Source of the DNA: a virus
IMG/VR virus record: IMGVR_UViG_3300000116_000251
Coordinates: 1-22,951 of that record
DNA length: 22,951 bases
Reading direction: 5' to 3' (one strand)
The position numbers and the translations under genes were made by a program. Positions 1 to 8,152 of this stretch are shown here, one piece after another. Below the pieces are notes generated by a model. It was given only the letters and a program-made list of their open reading frames with translations. It searched no databases and was not told the DNA's origin. Position 1 is the first letter of the stretch. The number at the start of each line of letters is the position of its first letter.

Positions 1-2640
1 CCTGGTGCCTTCGGTACTCGCAGACTGGCTGCACAAGCCACAGGTGCTGGCCTAGGCGATGTTGCCGGTAACTACGGCGTGGAAGCAGTACAGGCACTCA
101 GGGGAGAGCAGTATGAAACACCGGGAGAGATTTGGTCTCGCGCTGGTTCTCAGGGAGCTATCGTTGCCGGTCTAACCTTTGGTCTTGGTCTACCCCTTAA
201 CGCTATAGGTTCCGCAACGAACAAAGTTGCAAACATCTCTAGGGCTAGACTGGCAGAAGGCAACTCCAACAAAGGTGTGGCTGTAACTGCTGAAGACGCT
301 GTACAGGCCCGTGAGAGCCTTACCGCAATGTTGAAAGACGCGGGTTACTCAGACGCAGACATTGAAGACGTTGTACCAGTTCTGACCATTAAGCACATGC
401 TTGGAGATCAGGGTACATTTGCTGGCAAGTTTGCAACAGTGTTGGAAGGAATTGGTTCTAAGCAGCTGGGTGACAAGATTCCGGCACAGGCTGTGGAATT
501 TCTAAGCAAGATTGACAACCTTGTTCGTGCTGGTGAAGCGGCAGGTCGCAGTCAAATAGAGATTGCAGACTTGGTTAAGGAGAGCTTGACAAAGACTGAG
601 ATTGCACAGGCCAAGAAGGCACTAGACGGTATTGTTGATCTACAGGATCAGCTTGGTCCTAAGATGAGCGCAGCCAAAGACGTTACTCAACTTACCGATA
701 TGATTAGCGATGCTTTGGAAAGGCAGTGGAAATATGGGCAAGACCAGTTTAAAAGTACAAAGCTTTACGGAACTCTTGAAAACCCAAACCCAAATCTTGA
801 TCTAGGTAATCTATCTGGTTATGTTATCAAGAACACTGACGTTGCAGAAATGTTGAACAACACTGCAAAAGAGTTGGGTAGTAACAACGCTAACGAGGCT
901 ATAAACTTCTTTGCAACTGTTGATCAAAATTTCTTGGCTAAGCTTGACGGAGCCATCGAGGTAAAAGACGGAGTTGCTGTGGCTAAGGCTGAAGGGTCTG
1001 CCCTAAAAGACATTCCTGATAAAGCCCTTGGTCCTGTATGGAGGGCAGAAGCCAAAGCTGTTCTAGGCGACGGTGCAGAAAGTTTGGCAGCAATCAACGC
1101 CAATGACCTGTACCAACTAAACCGTAAACTTTCTGCAAAGAGTGGTTCAAGAACCGCAAGTTCACAGGAAACGCGTAACGGGACTTTAGCTTCTTCTGAG
1201 GTTTTCAACACCTTGGACAAATACAGTGCAGGTTTTAGTAAGGAGCTAAAAAGAGTTAACGCTGAGTATAAAAAGTTTGTAACTCCTCACAAACAGTCCA
1301 GGAGAAACATTACTGAAACTAGTGCTCAAACACCTAAACAGTATGTGGATGATCTTGTCGCCGGTAGAAAGCCACGTCTATTCACTGATATTATTGAACA
1401 GTTGGATAAGGCTTTGGAAGGGACTGAAGCAATTGGTGGACGAGGTGTAGACTTTGCAACCACCGACCAAATTTTAGGTGAGGTATCCTCTCAGTATATG
1501 CGTTTTATTAAAGATCAGTTTGATCTAAACGTGGGTGCTGCTACTGATTTGCCAACTCTTAGGCAAAATGCCAAAAATGCTCTGAAGTCTATCCAAACTC
1601 TGGAAAAGGCAGACAGTACTCCTAAGTTTAAAAAGACCATCGACCGGTTGTTCGACACTGAGGGTATGCGTGACTACAAGAAAGCTCTGCGTGAACTGTC
1701 AGAAGGTAAACCAGAAGGTGCAGCAAAGTTGGGACACGTTCTTAGCTATAAGGACTCTGCTGACTTTGTAGACAATATTAGCAACACTGCTTCAAACCTG
1801 TCTGGTTCTGACCTAGCTTCAGCAGCCGCTCAATTCAGAAACCTTAAATCTGTCGATCCACGGGCTGGAGAGTTTTACAACGAACTGTTCTATTCAGAAG
1901 TGTATTCAAAAGTTTTGAAGTTTGGTGGGTTACAGTCTGCACAGAGAAACGCCGCTGTAAAAAGTTGGGCCGATGATATTGTGTCTGCCAACAATGCTTC
2001 TCCTGAAGCTCTTAAAGAACTCCTAGGGCCTACGTACTACAAACCTATGATGGATATGGCTAACACAATACAGGGGGCCTTGAACATCGACCCTTCAGCC
2101 GGTGCTATTAGTGCAGCATCAGCACCTTTTGCAGCCGTCAGGGGAGTTATTAACGGTAATGTACTAGCTGCTTTAAAGCCACTTACATTTATGTACACCA
2201 TGCGTGGTTTTGGACCGGGGCAACCTGCTTGGAAACGAGTGCAAGCAGCCATTGCTAAGGGTAATTCCCAAGAAGAAATAAACAAAATGATGGCTCCATA
2301 TGTTGGGTCTTCTGTTAAAAAAGCTCGTAAAGCCGCTGGGGCAACTCTAAGCGGTCGTACGGGTCTCTTGGCAGCTTCGGTGTCAGCGTATATGAACGAA
2401 GCTGAAACAACCTTGCCACCAGAGGGTACTCCTATTGTTCCCAAGGTTGTTCGGCAGTCTGACGAAGAGGTTCAGCAACAGCAGCAACAGGCAGTTGTGT
2501 CTGAATATCAGGACGCAACGCTTGGTAAAGCTATGGCAGACGTTATTAGAGCCATCCAAGGGACAGGTCAACAGGCTATGAACATACCCGACTCACAAGC
2601 AGCGTTATCAGAAGGCTCTAGAATTGCAGGAACACGTTAA
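1..2640 (+). CDS. large virion structural protein, probably internal/ejection protein (5' partial)
   Basis: The frame is open from the first base to a TAA at 2638-2640, giving 879 visible residues. No start is needed inside the window, so the gene is cut by the left edge; the GTG at 79 is just an internal Val codon. The visible N-terminal part is rich in Gly, Ala and small hydrophobics (a loop-helix pattern about residues 1-65). Long helical, charged segments follow, and near the C-terminus there is a short poly-Gln run before a disordered tail. No enzymatic motif is visible. Size, composition and position just ahead of the lysozyme and holin-like genes fit the large internal virion or DNA-ejection proteins of podoviruses, but this is inferred from context. 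It overlaps the next gene by one base (TAATG), suggesting translational coupling. A tail-tube-associated or tape-like protein is the main alternative. Confidence 0.7.
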   Translation, partial: PGAFGTRRLAAQATGAGLGDVAGNYGVEAVQALRGEQYETPGEIWSRAGSQGAIVAGLTFGLGLPLNAIGSATNKVANISRARLAEGNSNKGVAVTAEDAVQARESLTAMLKDAGYSDADIEDVVPVLTIKHMLGDQGTFAGKFATVLEGIGSKQLGDKIPAQAVEFLSKIDNLVRAGEAAGRSQIEIADLVKESLTKTEIAQAKKALDGIVDLQDQLGPKMSAAKDVTQLTDMISDALERQWKYGQDQFKSTKLYGTLENPNPNLDLGNLSGYVIKNTDVAEMLNNTAKELGSNNANEAINFFATVDQNFLAKLDGAIEVKDGVAVAKAEGSALKDIPDKALGPVWRAEAKAVLGDGAESLAAINANDLYQLNRKLSAKSGSRTASSQETRNGTLASSEVFNTLDKYSAGFSKELKRVNAEYKKFVTPHKQSRRNITETSAQTPKQYVDDLVAGRKPRLFTDIIEQLDKALEGTEAIGGRGVDFATTDQILGEVSSQYMRFIKDQFDLNVGAATDLPTLRQNAKNALKSIQTLEKADSTPKFKKTIDRLFDTEGMRDYKKALRELSEGKPEGAAKLGHVLSYKDSADFVDNISNTASNLSGSDLASAAAQFRNLKSVDPRAGEFYNELFYSEVYSKVLKFGGLQSAQRNAAVKSWADDIVSANNASPEALKELLGPTYYKPMMDMANTIQGALNIDPSAGAISAASAPFAAVRGVINGNVLAALKPLTFMYTMRGFGPGQPAWKRVQAAIAKGNSQEEINKMMAPYVGSSVKKARKAAGATLSGRTGLLAASVSAYMNEAETTLPPEGTPIVPKVVRQSDEEVQQQQQQAVVSEYQDATLGKAMADVIRAIQGTGQQAMNIPDSQAALSEGSRIAGTR

Positions 2641-3188
2641 TGGCAGACTTTTTCTCAGACTTTAAAAACGCAATCCAAAGCAACCCGCAAGCTAGTCAAG
2701 AGTTTTCACGATTGAAGAACAAAGCTGCACTCTACGGTGGCGGTGCTGCGGCAATGGGAGCAGGTTCAGTGCTTCCAGAACCTGTTATCAACACTGGTCG
2801 CACTGCTGTCGAGGGTGTTAACCAGATGACAGATGACTTTGGTCGTTACACCGTTGATCCAATGTTGCAGCAAATGTTGCCACCAGGTATGGATGTCAAT
2901 GTGAACACAGGTGTGTCACCAATGGCAGCAGTGCGGGGCTTGTTGTCTAATGAGATGCCACCAATGAACCCGTCTGCTAATGTCTCTTATCAAGCACCGG
3001 GGGGAGGTCTCTATGGTTCAGGTACTGTCACGCCTCAAGGAATGTCTAACCCTACAGTGGGGTATAGTACTCCGGTACTGGGTGGGGCTGGTTCTTTTGA
3101 CGCTTCTGTTTCTTCCTCTGGCCCTGTTTCAAAGTTTCCTTCCTCCAGCGATCTATTCGCAGCAGCTAGACTCAATCTCAAGTTCTAA
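2640..3188 (+). CDS. virion-associated protein of unknown function
   Basis: This is a 182-residue protein whose ATG overlaps the stop of the preceding gene in TAATG. The N-terminal 25 residues look helical and charged. An Ala/Gly-rich hydrophobic patch follows (about residues 32-45), then a Pro/Met/Gly/Ser-rich, low-complexity C-terminal half with little predicted order. I do not recognise the family. Its place between a large virion protein and the lysozyme-like gene suggests a small structural or ejection protein. The last 70 codons are also open in another frame, but that frame lacks a ribosome binding site here and is only the upstream extension of the next gene. Confidence 0.65.
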   Translation: MADFFSDFKNAIQSNPQASQEFSRLKNKAALYGGGAAAMGAGSVLPEPVINTGRTAVEGVNQMTDDFGRYTVDPMLQQMLPPGMDVNVNTGVSPMAAVRGLLSNEMPPMNPSANVSYQAPGGGLYGSGTVTPQGMSNPTVGYSTPVLGGAGSFDASVSSSGPVSKFPSSSDLFAAARLNLKF

Positions 3189-3198
3189 GGATAGACCA

Positions 3199-3759
3199 AT
3201 GGAAGTTATTAACAAAGGTATTCTAAACGCACTTGAGATGCTTGGTCTTGGTGACGGTAAACAGAAAAGTGATGTAATACAAATATTATCAGAAAAGTAT
3301 TCTCCTGCGGTGGTCGCTGCAATTATTGGAAACATTGACGTAGAAACCGGTGGTTCTTTTGATCCTGGGCAAAAACAATATAATAACGGAAAGGGTAGGG
3401 GAATTTTTCAAATGGAAAGTGGTATGCTAGAGGCTTATAATAAGTATATCCAAGATAGAAAAATATCTAATACAGCCCAAGCGCAAATAAATTTTATGTC
3501 AAACATACTATCAAGCGGTAGTATATATGACATAGGGGCTGGAAATAGAAAGAAAGTCAAAGAAGCATTTGATAGTGGCGACGTTGATAGAATAACTAAA
3601 GAATTTTCAAACAGAGTTCTTAGGCCGGGTACGCCTCATTTAGACCGTAGGCTTAATTCTGCACGTTCTTATATGAAGGATTTACAAAACAATGTTTCTT
3701 CCTCAGGAGAACAACAGGGTGGTGGAATTATGTCTTATCTAGAAGGTTTGTTTAAATAA
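3199..3759 (+). CDS. lysozyme-like peptidoglycan hydrolase (phage tail-lysozyme type)
   Basis: The 186-residue protein starts at the ATG at 3199, preceded at good spacing by AAGG (3187-3190). The same frame is open upstream to 2980, but that part overlaps the previous gene and is hydrophobic noise. Residues about 30-80 carry the lysozyme-like signature: a helix ending in GNIDVETGG, with Glu49 the likely catalytic acid, then GRGIFQME where lysozymes of this type have their glycan-binding strand. This pattern is typical of the phage tail lysozyme domain (Phage_lysozyme2-like). A short amphipathic C-terminal helix follows a Gly/Ser linker. It likely cuts host cell wall, either on the virion at entry or at lysis, because a holin-like gene follows at once. 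The gene is visibly richer in A+T than its neighbours, which hints at separate acquisition. No signal peptide is seen. Confidence 0.72.
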   Translation: MEVINKGILNALEMLGLGDGKQKSDVIQILSEKYSPAVVAAIIGNIDVETGGSFDPGQKQYNNGKGRGIFQMESGMLEAYNKYIQDRKISNTAQAQINFMSNILSSGSIYDIGAGNRKKVKEAFDSGDVDRITKEFSNRVLRPGTPHLDRRLNSARSYMKDLQNNVSSSGEQQGGGIMSYLEGLFK

Positions 3760-3760
3760 A

Positions 3761-3940
3761 ATGGACGATAAAACCCCCATTGACATCACTGCTGGCATGG
3801 TTGCGTTCGGAGCGGTCATGGATGTTCTACCAGCTCTAGCAAGTTTGTTCACCATTATCTGGATGGGCATTAGGATTTACCAGAGTATTCTAGAAATCAA
3901 AGAACGACGGAGAGACAAGGATGCTGGGAATACCTCTTGA
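3761..3940 (+). CDS. holin-like small membrane protein
   Basis: This 59-residue gene starts one base after the lysozyme stop and overlaps the next gene by 20 bases. An acidic N-terminus leads into one hydrophobic segment (about residues 11-40, with a Pro at about 24). The C-terminus is strongly basic, with Lys and Arg clustered at about residues 47-54. This layout, and the pattern of a hydrophobic helix with Ile-Trp followed by an Arg-Ile-Tyr motif, resembles small holin-like proteins in marine podoviruses. It would form or help form the lesion in the inner membrane at lysis. The assignment rests on topology and its place after a lysozyme-like gene; a generic membrane protein remains possible. 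Confidence 0.62.
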   Translation: MDDKTPIDITAGMVAFGAVMDVLPALASLFTIIWMGIRIYQSILEIKERRRDKDAGNTS

Positions 3941-4361
3941 ACTTGTAACAATGCTAGGCTCTGGCCTTATGGGCGGGGTGATGACACTGTGGTCACAGAA
4001 TATGAAGGCCAAGCAGGATTCCTTTCAGAGGGCCATAGACGGCCTAGCAGCGCAGTCTACGGCCACTGACCTAGCCCGTCGCTACGAGAACAAGGGCTTC
4101 CAAGTGACGCGCCGTATAATCGCCCTGTCAGCCGTGGGTGCCATCATCGTATGGCCCAAGGTTGTAGCTGTGTTCTGGCCTGACATTGGTGTCACTGTTG
4201 GATACACAGCCTGGAAACCTGGTTTCCTGTTCTTCGAGGGTACAGAAGTTGTAAAGTGGGAAGCGGTTAAAGGTCTTGTCCTAACTCCACTGGACACTCA
4301 CCTAGTGTCTGCTATCGTCGGTTTGTACTTCGGCGCTTCAATTGTAAAGAACGCGAGATAA
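3921..4361 (+). CDS. membrane protein of the lysis region, unknown function
   Basis: The 146-residue protein is translated from an ATG at 3921 with GGAGAG six bases upstream, inside the end of the holin-like gene. It has three hydrophobic segments (about residues 3-23, 66-86 and 127-143). A charged, probably coiled, stretch lies between the first two and an aromatic-rich loop between the last two. I recall similar proteins in marine phages, always unnamed. Position suggests a role in lysis (second holin, pinholin partner or spanin-like) or a membrane-associated virion protein. No lipobox is visible, so a classical o-spanin is unlikely. Confidence 0.6.
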   Translation: MLGIPLELVTMLGSGLMGGVMTLWSQNMKAKQDSFQRAIDGLAAQSTATDLARRYENKGFQVTRRIIALSAVGAIIVWPKVVAVFWPDIGVTVGYTAWKPGFLFFEGTEVVKWEAVKGLVLTPLDTHLVSAIVGLYFGASIVKNAR

Positions 4362-4364
4362 CTA

Positions 4365-5294
4365 ATGGCTCTATTGTCTAACGAACTGTATCGAGAGGGA
4401 AGTGATTTTGGAGGCACGGCTGCCAATTCCACAAACTCCTCCGCAACTTCTTCGACCACTGCCACTGCTCCCAGCAGCGGTGCAAGTCCTATAGGAGGTT
4501 TCGTAAGTTCTATTACTAGCCCCGTGGCTAACGTTCCGGGACCATTTGGTCTTAACCTAGCACCTAGCCCGTTAGGTCTATTGTCTATGGCTGTGCCGGG
4601 GCCTCTGGGAATAGCCATGGGAATTGCTAACGCAGTGATGGGGATAGAAGCCCCCTCTGTTAACACCATTGGACAGTCTCAAGTTTCTGGCTTCGGTAAC
4701 CAGAGTGTGGACGCGTTTGGAAATCCAGTGGGTAGTCTGGCTAACGAAGTATCTGTAGTTGGCGCAGACCCAATGGGCGTTGTAGGCGACACAGGTGCTG
4801 CGGCAGGTATAGGTCAAGACTCTGGGTCAGGGGATCAAGGAGACACAGGTTCGGGACACGGGGCTGGTGAGGGTACTTCTGAAGAGGGAGCGACAGACGC
4901 AACAGCGTCAGGCCCAGGCGGTGGCGGCGGCGGTGGCGCTGGTAAGGTAATTTGCACCGAACTGCACCTACAGGGTAAGCTAGACGACGCTACGATGGCG
5001 GCGGATAGAGAGTTTGGACGGGCCGTCAGGGACAGTGACCCTTATACGATGATTGGCTACCATGTGTTGGCACTACCTATCGTAAGGTTGATGAAAAAGT
5101 CCAGCATTGTCACAAATGCTGTAGCACTTCTGGCACTACCTTGGGCCAAGGAGATGTACTTTAAGCAAACGGGTGAGGGTAAAGGTTCGTACCGGGGCCG
5201 TATCCTAATGAGGTTAGGTATACCACTGTGTCGCAAAGTTGGTCGCAGTGCATCGCGGGTAAAGCAGTACGCGCCAAAATACTTGGGAGGCTAA
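4365..5294 (+). CDS. conserved phage protein: disordered N-terminus, Gly-rich linker, conserved C-terminal domain
   Basis: This is a 309-residue protein. Residues 15-50 are Ser/Thr/Ala-rich and probably disordered, and residues 60-93 are hydrophobic with Pro and Gly. Residues 145-192 are very rich in Gly, Asp, Ser and Glu and end in seven consecutive Gly. The C-terminal domain (194-309) begins with VICTEL (Cys197), includes a GYH motif near 231 and a second Cys at 289, and is strongly basic at the end. I recall this VICTEL-type domain as recurrent in phage and prophage proteins near tail or lysis genes, without a known function. The architecture, a free N-terminal region tethered to a compact basic domain, suggests a virion or DNA-handling role. 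It is the last gene of the rightward operon, 34 bases before the convergent leftward genes. Confidence 0.6.
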   Translation: MALLSNELYREGSDFGGTAANSTNSSATSSTTATAPSSGASPIGGFVSSITSPVANVPGPFGLNLAPSPLGLLSMAVPGPLGIAMGIANAVMGIEAPSVNTIGQSQVSGFGNQSVDAFGNPVGSLANEVSVVGADPMGVVGDTGAAAGIGQDSGSGDQGDTGSGHGAGEGTSEEGATDATASGPGGGGGGGAGKVICTELHLQGKLDDATMAADREFGRAVRDSDPYTMIGYHVLALPIVRLMKKSSIVTNAVALLALPWAKEMYFKQTGEGKGSYRGRILMRLGIPLCRKVGRSASRVKQYAPKYLGG

Positions 5295-5328
5295 CCTTGG
5301 CCCCCCACGGGACTATTTAGCGTCCAAC

Positions 5329-5481
5329 CTAGGCAGGAAGGCGAGACCAGTATATCTGGAACTCCCTTTCCTGCTTTTTCTTTTCATAAGCTAGTTTAAT
5401 TTCCTCTACTGTTCTGCCACAACCTATACAATATATGTGGTCTAGGTCTAGCTTACACTTGTTTACACACTTGTTTACCAT
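5329..5481 (-). CDS. DUF1289-like small Cys-rich protein
   Basis: A 50-residue frame starts at the ATG at 5481, two bases after the RNR stop. Cys5, Cys9, Cys18 and Cys21 form a CxxxC...CxxC set, followed by GRTVEEI and a highly charged helix. The order C-x3-C-K-L-D, then C-x2-C-G-R-T-x2-E-I is the hallmark of the DUF1289 family, small proteins thought to bind a metal or Fe-S cluster; function unknown. AAGGAGG lies 17 bases upstream, rather far, so translation may depend on coupling to RNR. Being the last gene of the operon directly after RNR, it may be a redox or metal-related helper, but that is speculation. Confidence 0.66.
   Translation of the reverse strand: MVNKCVNKCKLDLDHIYCIGCGRTVEEIKLAYEKKKQEREFQIYWSRLPA
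5331..5384 (+). terminator. rho-independent terminator-like hairpin for the rightward operon
   Basis: The arms at 5331-5341 and 5366-5376 pair over about 11 bases (core GCAGGAA with TTCCTGC, two G-U pairs). The 24-base loop contains a second small hairpin, CCAG at 5347-5350 with CTGG at 5356-5359. The run TTTTTCTTTT starts at 5375. In the rightward direction this looks like an intrinsic terminator 36 bases after the last late gene. It lies antisense to the end of the convergent small Cys-rich gene. The loop is large, so strength is uncertain. Confidence 0.45.
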
Positions 5482-5483
5482 TG

Positions 5484-7166
5484 TTAAACACCACAGCTTC
5501 CTCCTTGACCAGAGATTTCACAAATGTCGTGAGTCTCTACACTTTCTTCAAACTCTGTGCCTAGCTTGTCTACAGCCTCAGAATAAGGAACCGATGATAG
5601 AGGTTGCCCTCCTCTGCATCCGTCTGGATAGACTGTAAACCCGCGCAGCCTGTGAGCATAAGAGGCAAGAGTATTAGTAAACTTTTCAACAGTGTCCTCA
5701 TTGTTCAACTTTGAACCCCATTGTGGTAGGTTGATGGTAGAGGATATAGACATGTCCACATAGTCTTGAACGTCAGCTTGGAAAGACATACGTCTCTCGT
5801 AGTCTTCTGCTAGGTCAATGGCTGACTCAATCTTGTTGGGGTCAGTACCATAGATGTCCATAATCTCCTGAGCAGCAGAGTCAACAACGTACTGATAGTG
5901 CCAACGATTCTGTCCTTTCAAATAGCGGCGCTTATAAGAAACAGCAAAAATAGGCTCAACACCAGTGCTAGTACCAGCGAGAATACCAATACTTCCAGTT
6001 GGGGCAATTGCTCTATTAGCCACAGGACGGGATATACCAAGACTATCAGCGTAGTCAGCACTAACACTGTCACTATGGCCTTTATAAACACCCAACCATC
6101 TGTGAAGCTCCTCCGTGACCTCATATTTATATCCTCTCTTAATCAACCACTCGTGCATACCCATGAGTCCAAGGCCAAGTCTACGGTTCTTCTCTCGTGT
6201 CTCATACACCTTATCATAAGGCAGCTTTGCCTTCAGTGTACCACAAATAAGAAACTTAGTACCAAGCTCCACAATATCACGGAACTCCTGAAGTGTTTCA
6301 ACTCTGCCAAGGTTGATACTACCAAGGTTACAAACGTCAGAGTCGTCAGCACTGGTCACTTCTGTACACGCATTGCGAAGCGTCTCATCTTCCTTGTCAA
6401 AGAAGTTAAAGCTAAAGCCAGGTTCTGCTGTCTGTAGAGCCTGTCGTACGTTCTGCCTAAACACATCTCCAACGTCACCAGTGTCCCAGTAGTTCAATAA
6501 CCACTCTGTATCATAATTGACAGAGACATTTGTCATATCCAAGGGGGCATTAAAGTTAAAGTCCTGCTCTTTAATCTGTCCTACAGAAAAGCCGGTGTCA
6601 CCCACTGGCATGTCGTACCAGTTCTTGGCAGATAGGAACTGCTCAATATCTCTATGCTGCCAATTGAGACTTGCATAGATTGCAGATCGACGACTACCAC
6701 CCTGCATTACTCTACGACCAATCTCGTTAATCATCTGCATCTTGGGAATAGGACCAGAGGCAATGCCCCCAGTCTTGCTTAGAGTGGCACCAGAGGGGCG
6801 GTAGACACTGTAGTCAATACCGATACCACCGCCCGTCATAAGACACGACTCAGACTTCCACGACAGGTTAGCCCAGTCTTCTCGGCTATCCTCCTCTGCC
6901 TTCAACAAGTAACAATTGTTAAAGAACTTATTGGGCCGACCCGCATAATATAGGTAGCGTCCACCAGGGATGAACTTCAACTCTGTTACCATTTGAGTCA
7001 GAGTTTCGATCTCATCATCCGAAAAGTGTTCTCCACAAACGTCCTGTACTAAGACGCGTGAAAGATCAGCCCAATTATTACATCCTTCATGAGCATACTT
7101 GTGCTTGAAGATATCTTCACTGAACTTAGAGCGGAACATGGGGTTTTCGTTACTTTTAAAACTCAT
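5484..7166 (-). CDS. nrdJ: ribonucleotide reductase, class II (B12-dependent) type
   Basis: The 560-residue protein reduces ribonucleotides to deoxyribonucleotides for phage DNA synthesis. Visible RNR features in order: FIPGGR (65-70), Cys85 in NNCYLL (first redox Cys), GGGIGIDYS (112-120), and the NxCxE active-site signature at 265-269 (Asn265, thiyl Cys267, Glu269). Then come Cys279 in VCNLGSINL (redox partner of Cys85), the phosphate-binding APTGSIG (388-394), and C-terminal Cys549 and Cys558, which probably shuttle electrons. There is no small-subunit (NrdB) or NrdD-activase gene nearby, and the sequence resembles the compact NrdJ proteins of marine phages; this makes class II likely, though class is not proven by sequence alone. 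The start overlaps the preceding 55-codon gene by 11 bases. Such phages would depend on host cobalamin. Confidence 0.9.
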   Translation of the reverse strand: MSFKSNENPMFRSKFSEDIFKHKYAHEGCNNWADLSRVLVQDVCGEHFSDDEIETLTQMVTELKFIPGGRYLYYAGRPNKFFNNCYLLKAEEDSREDWANLSWKSESCLMTGGGIGIDYSVYRPSGATLSKTGGIASGPIPKMQMINEIGRRVMQGGSRRSAIYASLNWQHRDIEQFLSAKNWYDMPVGDTGFSVGQIKEQDFNFNAPLDMTNVSVNYDTEWLLNYWDTGDVGDVFRQNVRQALQTAEPGFSFNFFDKEDETLRNACTEVTSADDSDVCNLGSINLGRVETLQEFRDIVELGTKFLICGTLKAKLPYDKVYETREKNRRLGLGLMGMHEWLIKRGYKYEVTEELHRWLGVYKGHSDSVSADYADSLGISRPVANRAIAPTGSIGILAGTSTGVEPIFAVSYKRRYLKGQNRWHYQYVVDSAAQEIMDIYGTDPNKIESAIDLAEDYERRMSFQADVQDYVDMSISSTINLPQWGSKLNNEDTVEKFTNTLASYAHRLRGFTVYPDGCRGGQPLSSVPYSEAVDKLGTEFEESVETHDICEISGQGGSCGV

Positions 7167-7323
7167 TGCAGTCTACCGGCCTTAGTTGAAAATGGTTTAT
7201 ATTATCTTCAATCTTATCGTATAGTAATACAACGAGATCAAAATTGTCCAGCCCTAGTATTTCTAAGATTTCGTCAGGGCTGTATGTGTCCGACAAATCT
7301 TTCAGTATTTCCTCAGAAACCAT
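7156..7323 (-). CDS. small acidic conserved phage protein
   Basis: This 55-residue gene overlaps the nuclease gene before it and the RNR gene after it by 11 bases each, typical of real genes in this operon. The protein is acidic and helical, with the pattern SPDEILEILGL followed by a helix ending in DNINHF. Very small proteins with a similar DE-x2-E-x-LG pattern occur in many marine phages, but I know of no function. The double overlap suggests its translation is tied to both neighbours. Confidence 0.55.
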   Translation of the reverse strand: MVSEEILKDLSDTYSPDEILEILGLDNFDLVVLLYDKIEDNINHFQLRPVDCNEF

Positions 7324-8152
7324 GCTCGATCTCTTGCTTTGATTTGCCCTCGTCCCCCACTAGGAACACAGGGCGTCCACCCCTAAACTTTAAATCAAGA
7401 CCCTTGTCTACCCAGCATACCTGCTTGTGTGGGCAGTAGGAGCAGTTGATACCCAGCTTCTTGCGACCTGAGGGCTTGTCGTCTACTTCTGTGAAGGGTC
7501 GATCAGGCGGTGTGTCCTCCTCCAGCATAGCCCTAACGTGCTTGATCCTGGCTGATGTATCCTCTAGGTTTTCATGAGTGTACGTAGCAAGCTCTCCACC
7601 GCTCTTATCCATAGCAAGGAACGTACCGCTCTTCTTATTCATAGCGTTGGCATAGCCACTGATCTGGGAGATGTATCCGAAGGCATCGTCGTCAGGCAGT
7701 GTGCCGTTCTTGAACTTCTTCATGGCAAAACTAGAGGCTGATTTAACATCGACAAGATGTCCGTCAATTACAGCGTCAATATGACCTATGATACCGTCCA
7801 CTTCAATACGCTTCTGCTGGTCCTCTACAGTGTGTCCAGCCTCCTTGGCTAGGTATAGAACTAGGGCCTCTACCAGATCACCAAAGATAAACTTCAGCCG
7901 TGTCTCAGATGACAACGGTTCTGGTTCGTGTTCTCCCTTAATGTCCAACCAGAGAGCACGATCACAGGGCTTACCAAGGTTCGACATACGCAGTGCTGGT
8001 TTACGTTCCGCAGTAGAGAACCAAAGTTGTTTCCGCACTGCTTCCATCACGGTATAGCCTAGCTCAAACAGGGCAGCTTTATCAGGCTCTTTCTTACCGT
8101 TGTCCAGCAATTCGTAGATGTCTGGAACTAGGGTGTCTATGGTTTTAGTCAT
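7313..8152 (-). CDS. PD-(D/E)XK nuclease, Cas4/RecB/AddB-like exonuclease
   Basis: A 279-residue protein with a PD-(D/E)XK core: Glu95 on the upstream helix, GHIDAVID (Asp126), then the catalytic VDVK (Asp135, Lys137), and QISGY (Gln163-Tyr167) as the RecB-motif helix. Cys63 near the N-terminus together with Cys237, Cys240 and Cys246 makes the split four-Cys arrangement of Cas4 and AddB, which holds a 4Fe-4S cluster. It probably processes phage or host DNA ends during replication and recombination, taking the place of T7 gp6 exonuclease. It overlaps the endonuclease gene upstream by 8 bases (ATGACTAA). There are no CRISPR arrays or other cas genes in the window, so a role in spacer acquisition is unsupported. 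Confidence 0.85.
   Translation of the reverse strand: MTKTIDTLVPDIYELLDNGKKEPDKAALFELGYTVMEAVRKQLWFSTAERKPALRMSNLGKPCDRALWLDIKGEHEPEPLSSETRLKFIFGDLVEALVLYLAKEAGHTVEDQQKRIEVDGIIGHIDAVIDGHLVDVKSASSFAMKKFKNGTLPDDDAFGYISQISGYANAMNKKSGTFLAMDKSGGELATYTHENLEDTSARIKHVRAMLEEDTPPDRPFTEVDDKPSGRKKLGINCSYCPHKQVCWVDKGLDLKFRGGRPVFLVGDEGKSKQEIEHGF

Noticed and set aside
2037-2444. 135-codon minus-strand frame in the large virion protein gene
   Set aside because: Antisense shadow; no ribosome binding site or family pattern.
2980-3198. N-terminal extension of the lysozyme-like gene
   Set aside because: It overlaps the preceding gene, has no ribosome binding site, and a better start with AAGG exists at 3199.
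5898-6437. 179-codon plus-strand frame inside the RNR gene
   Set aside because: Antisense to clear RNR motifs, with Ser/Thr/Asn-rich composition typical of a shadow frame.
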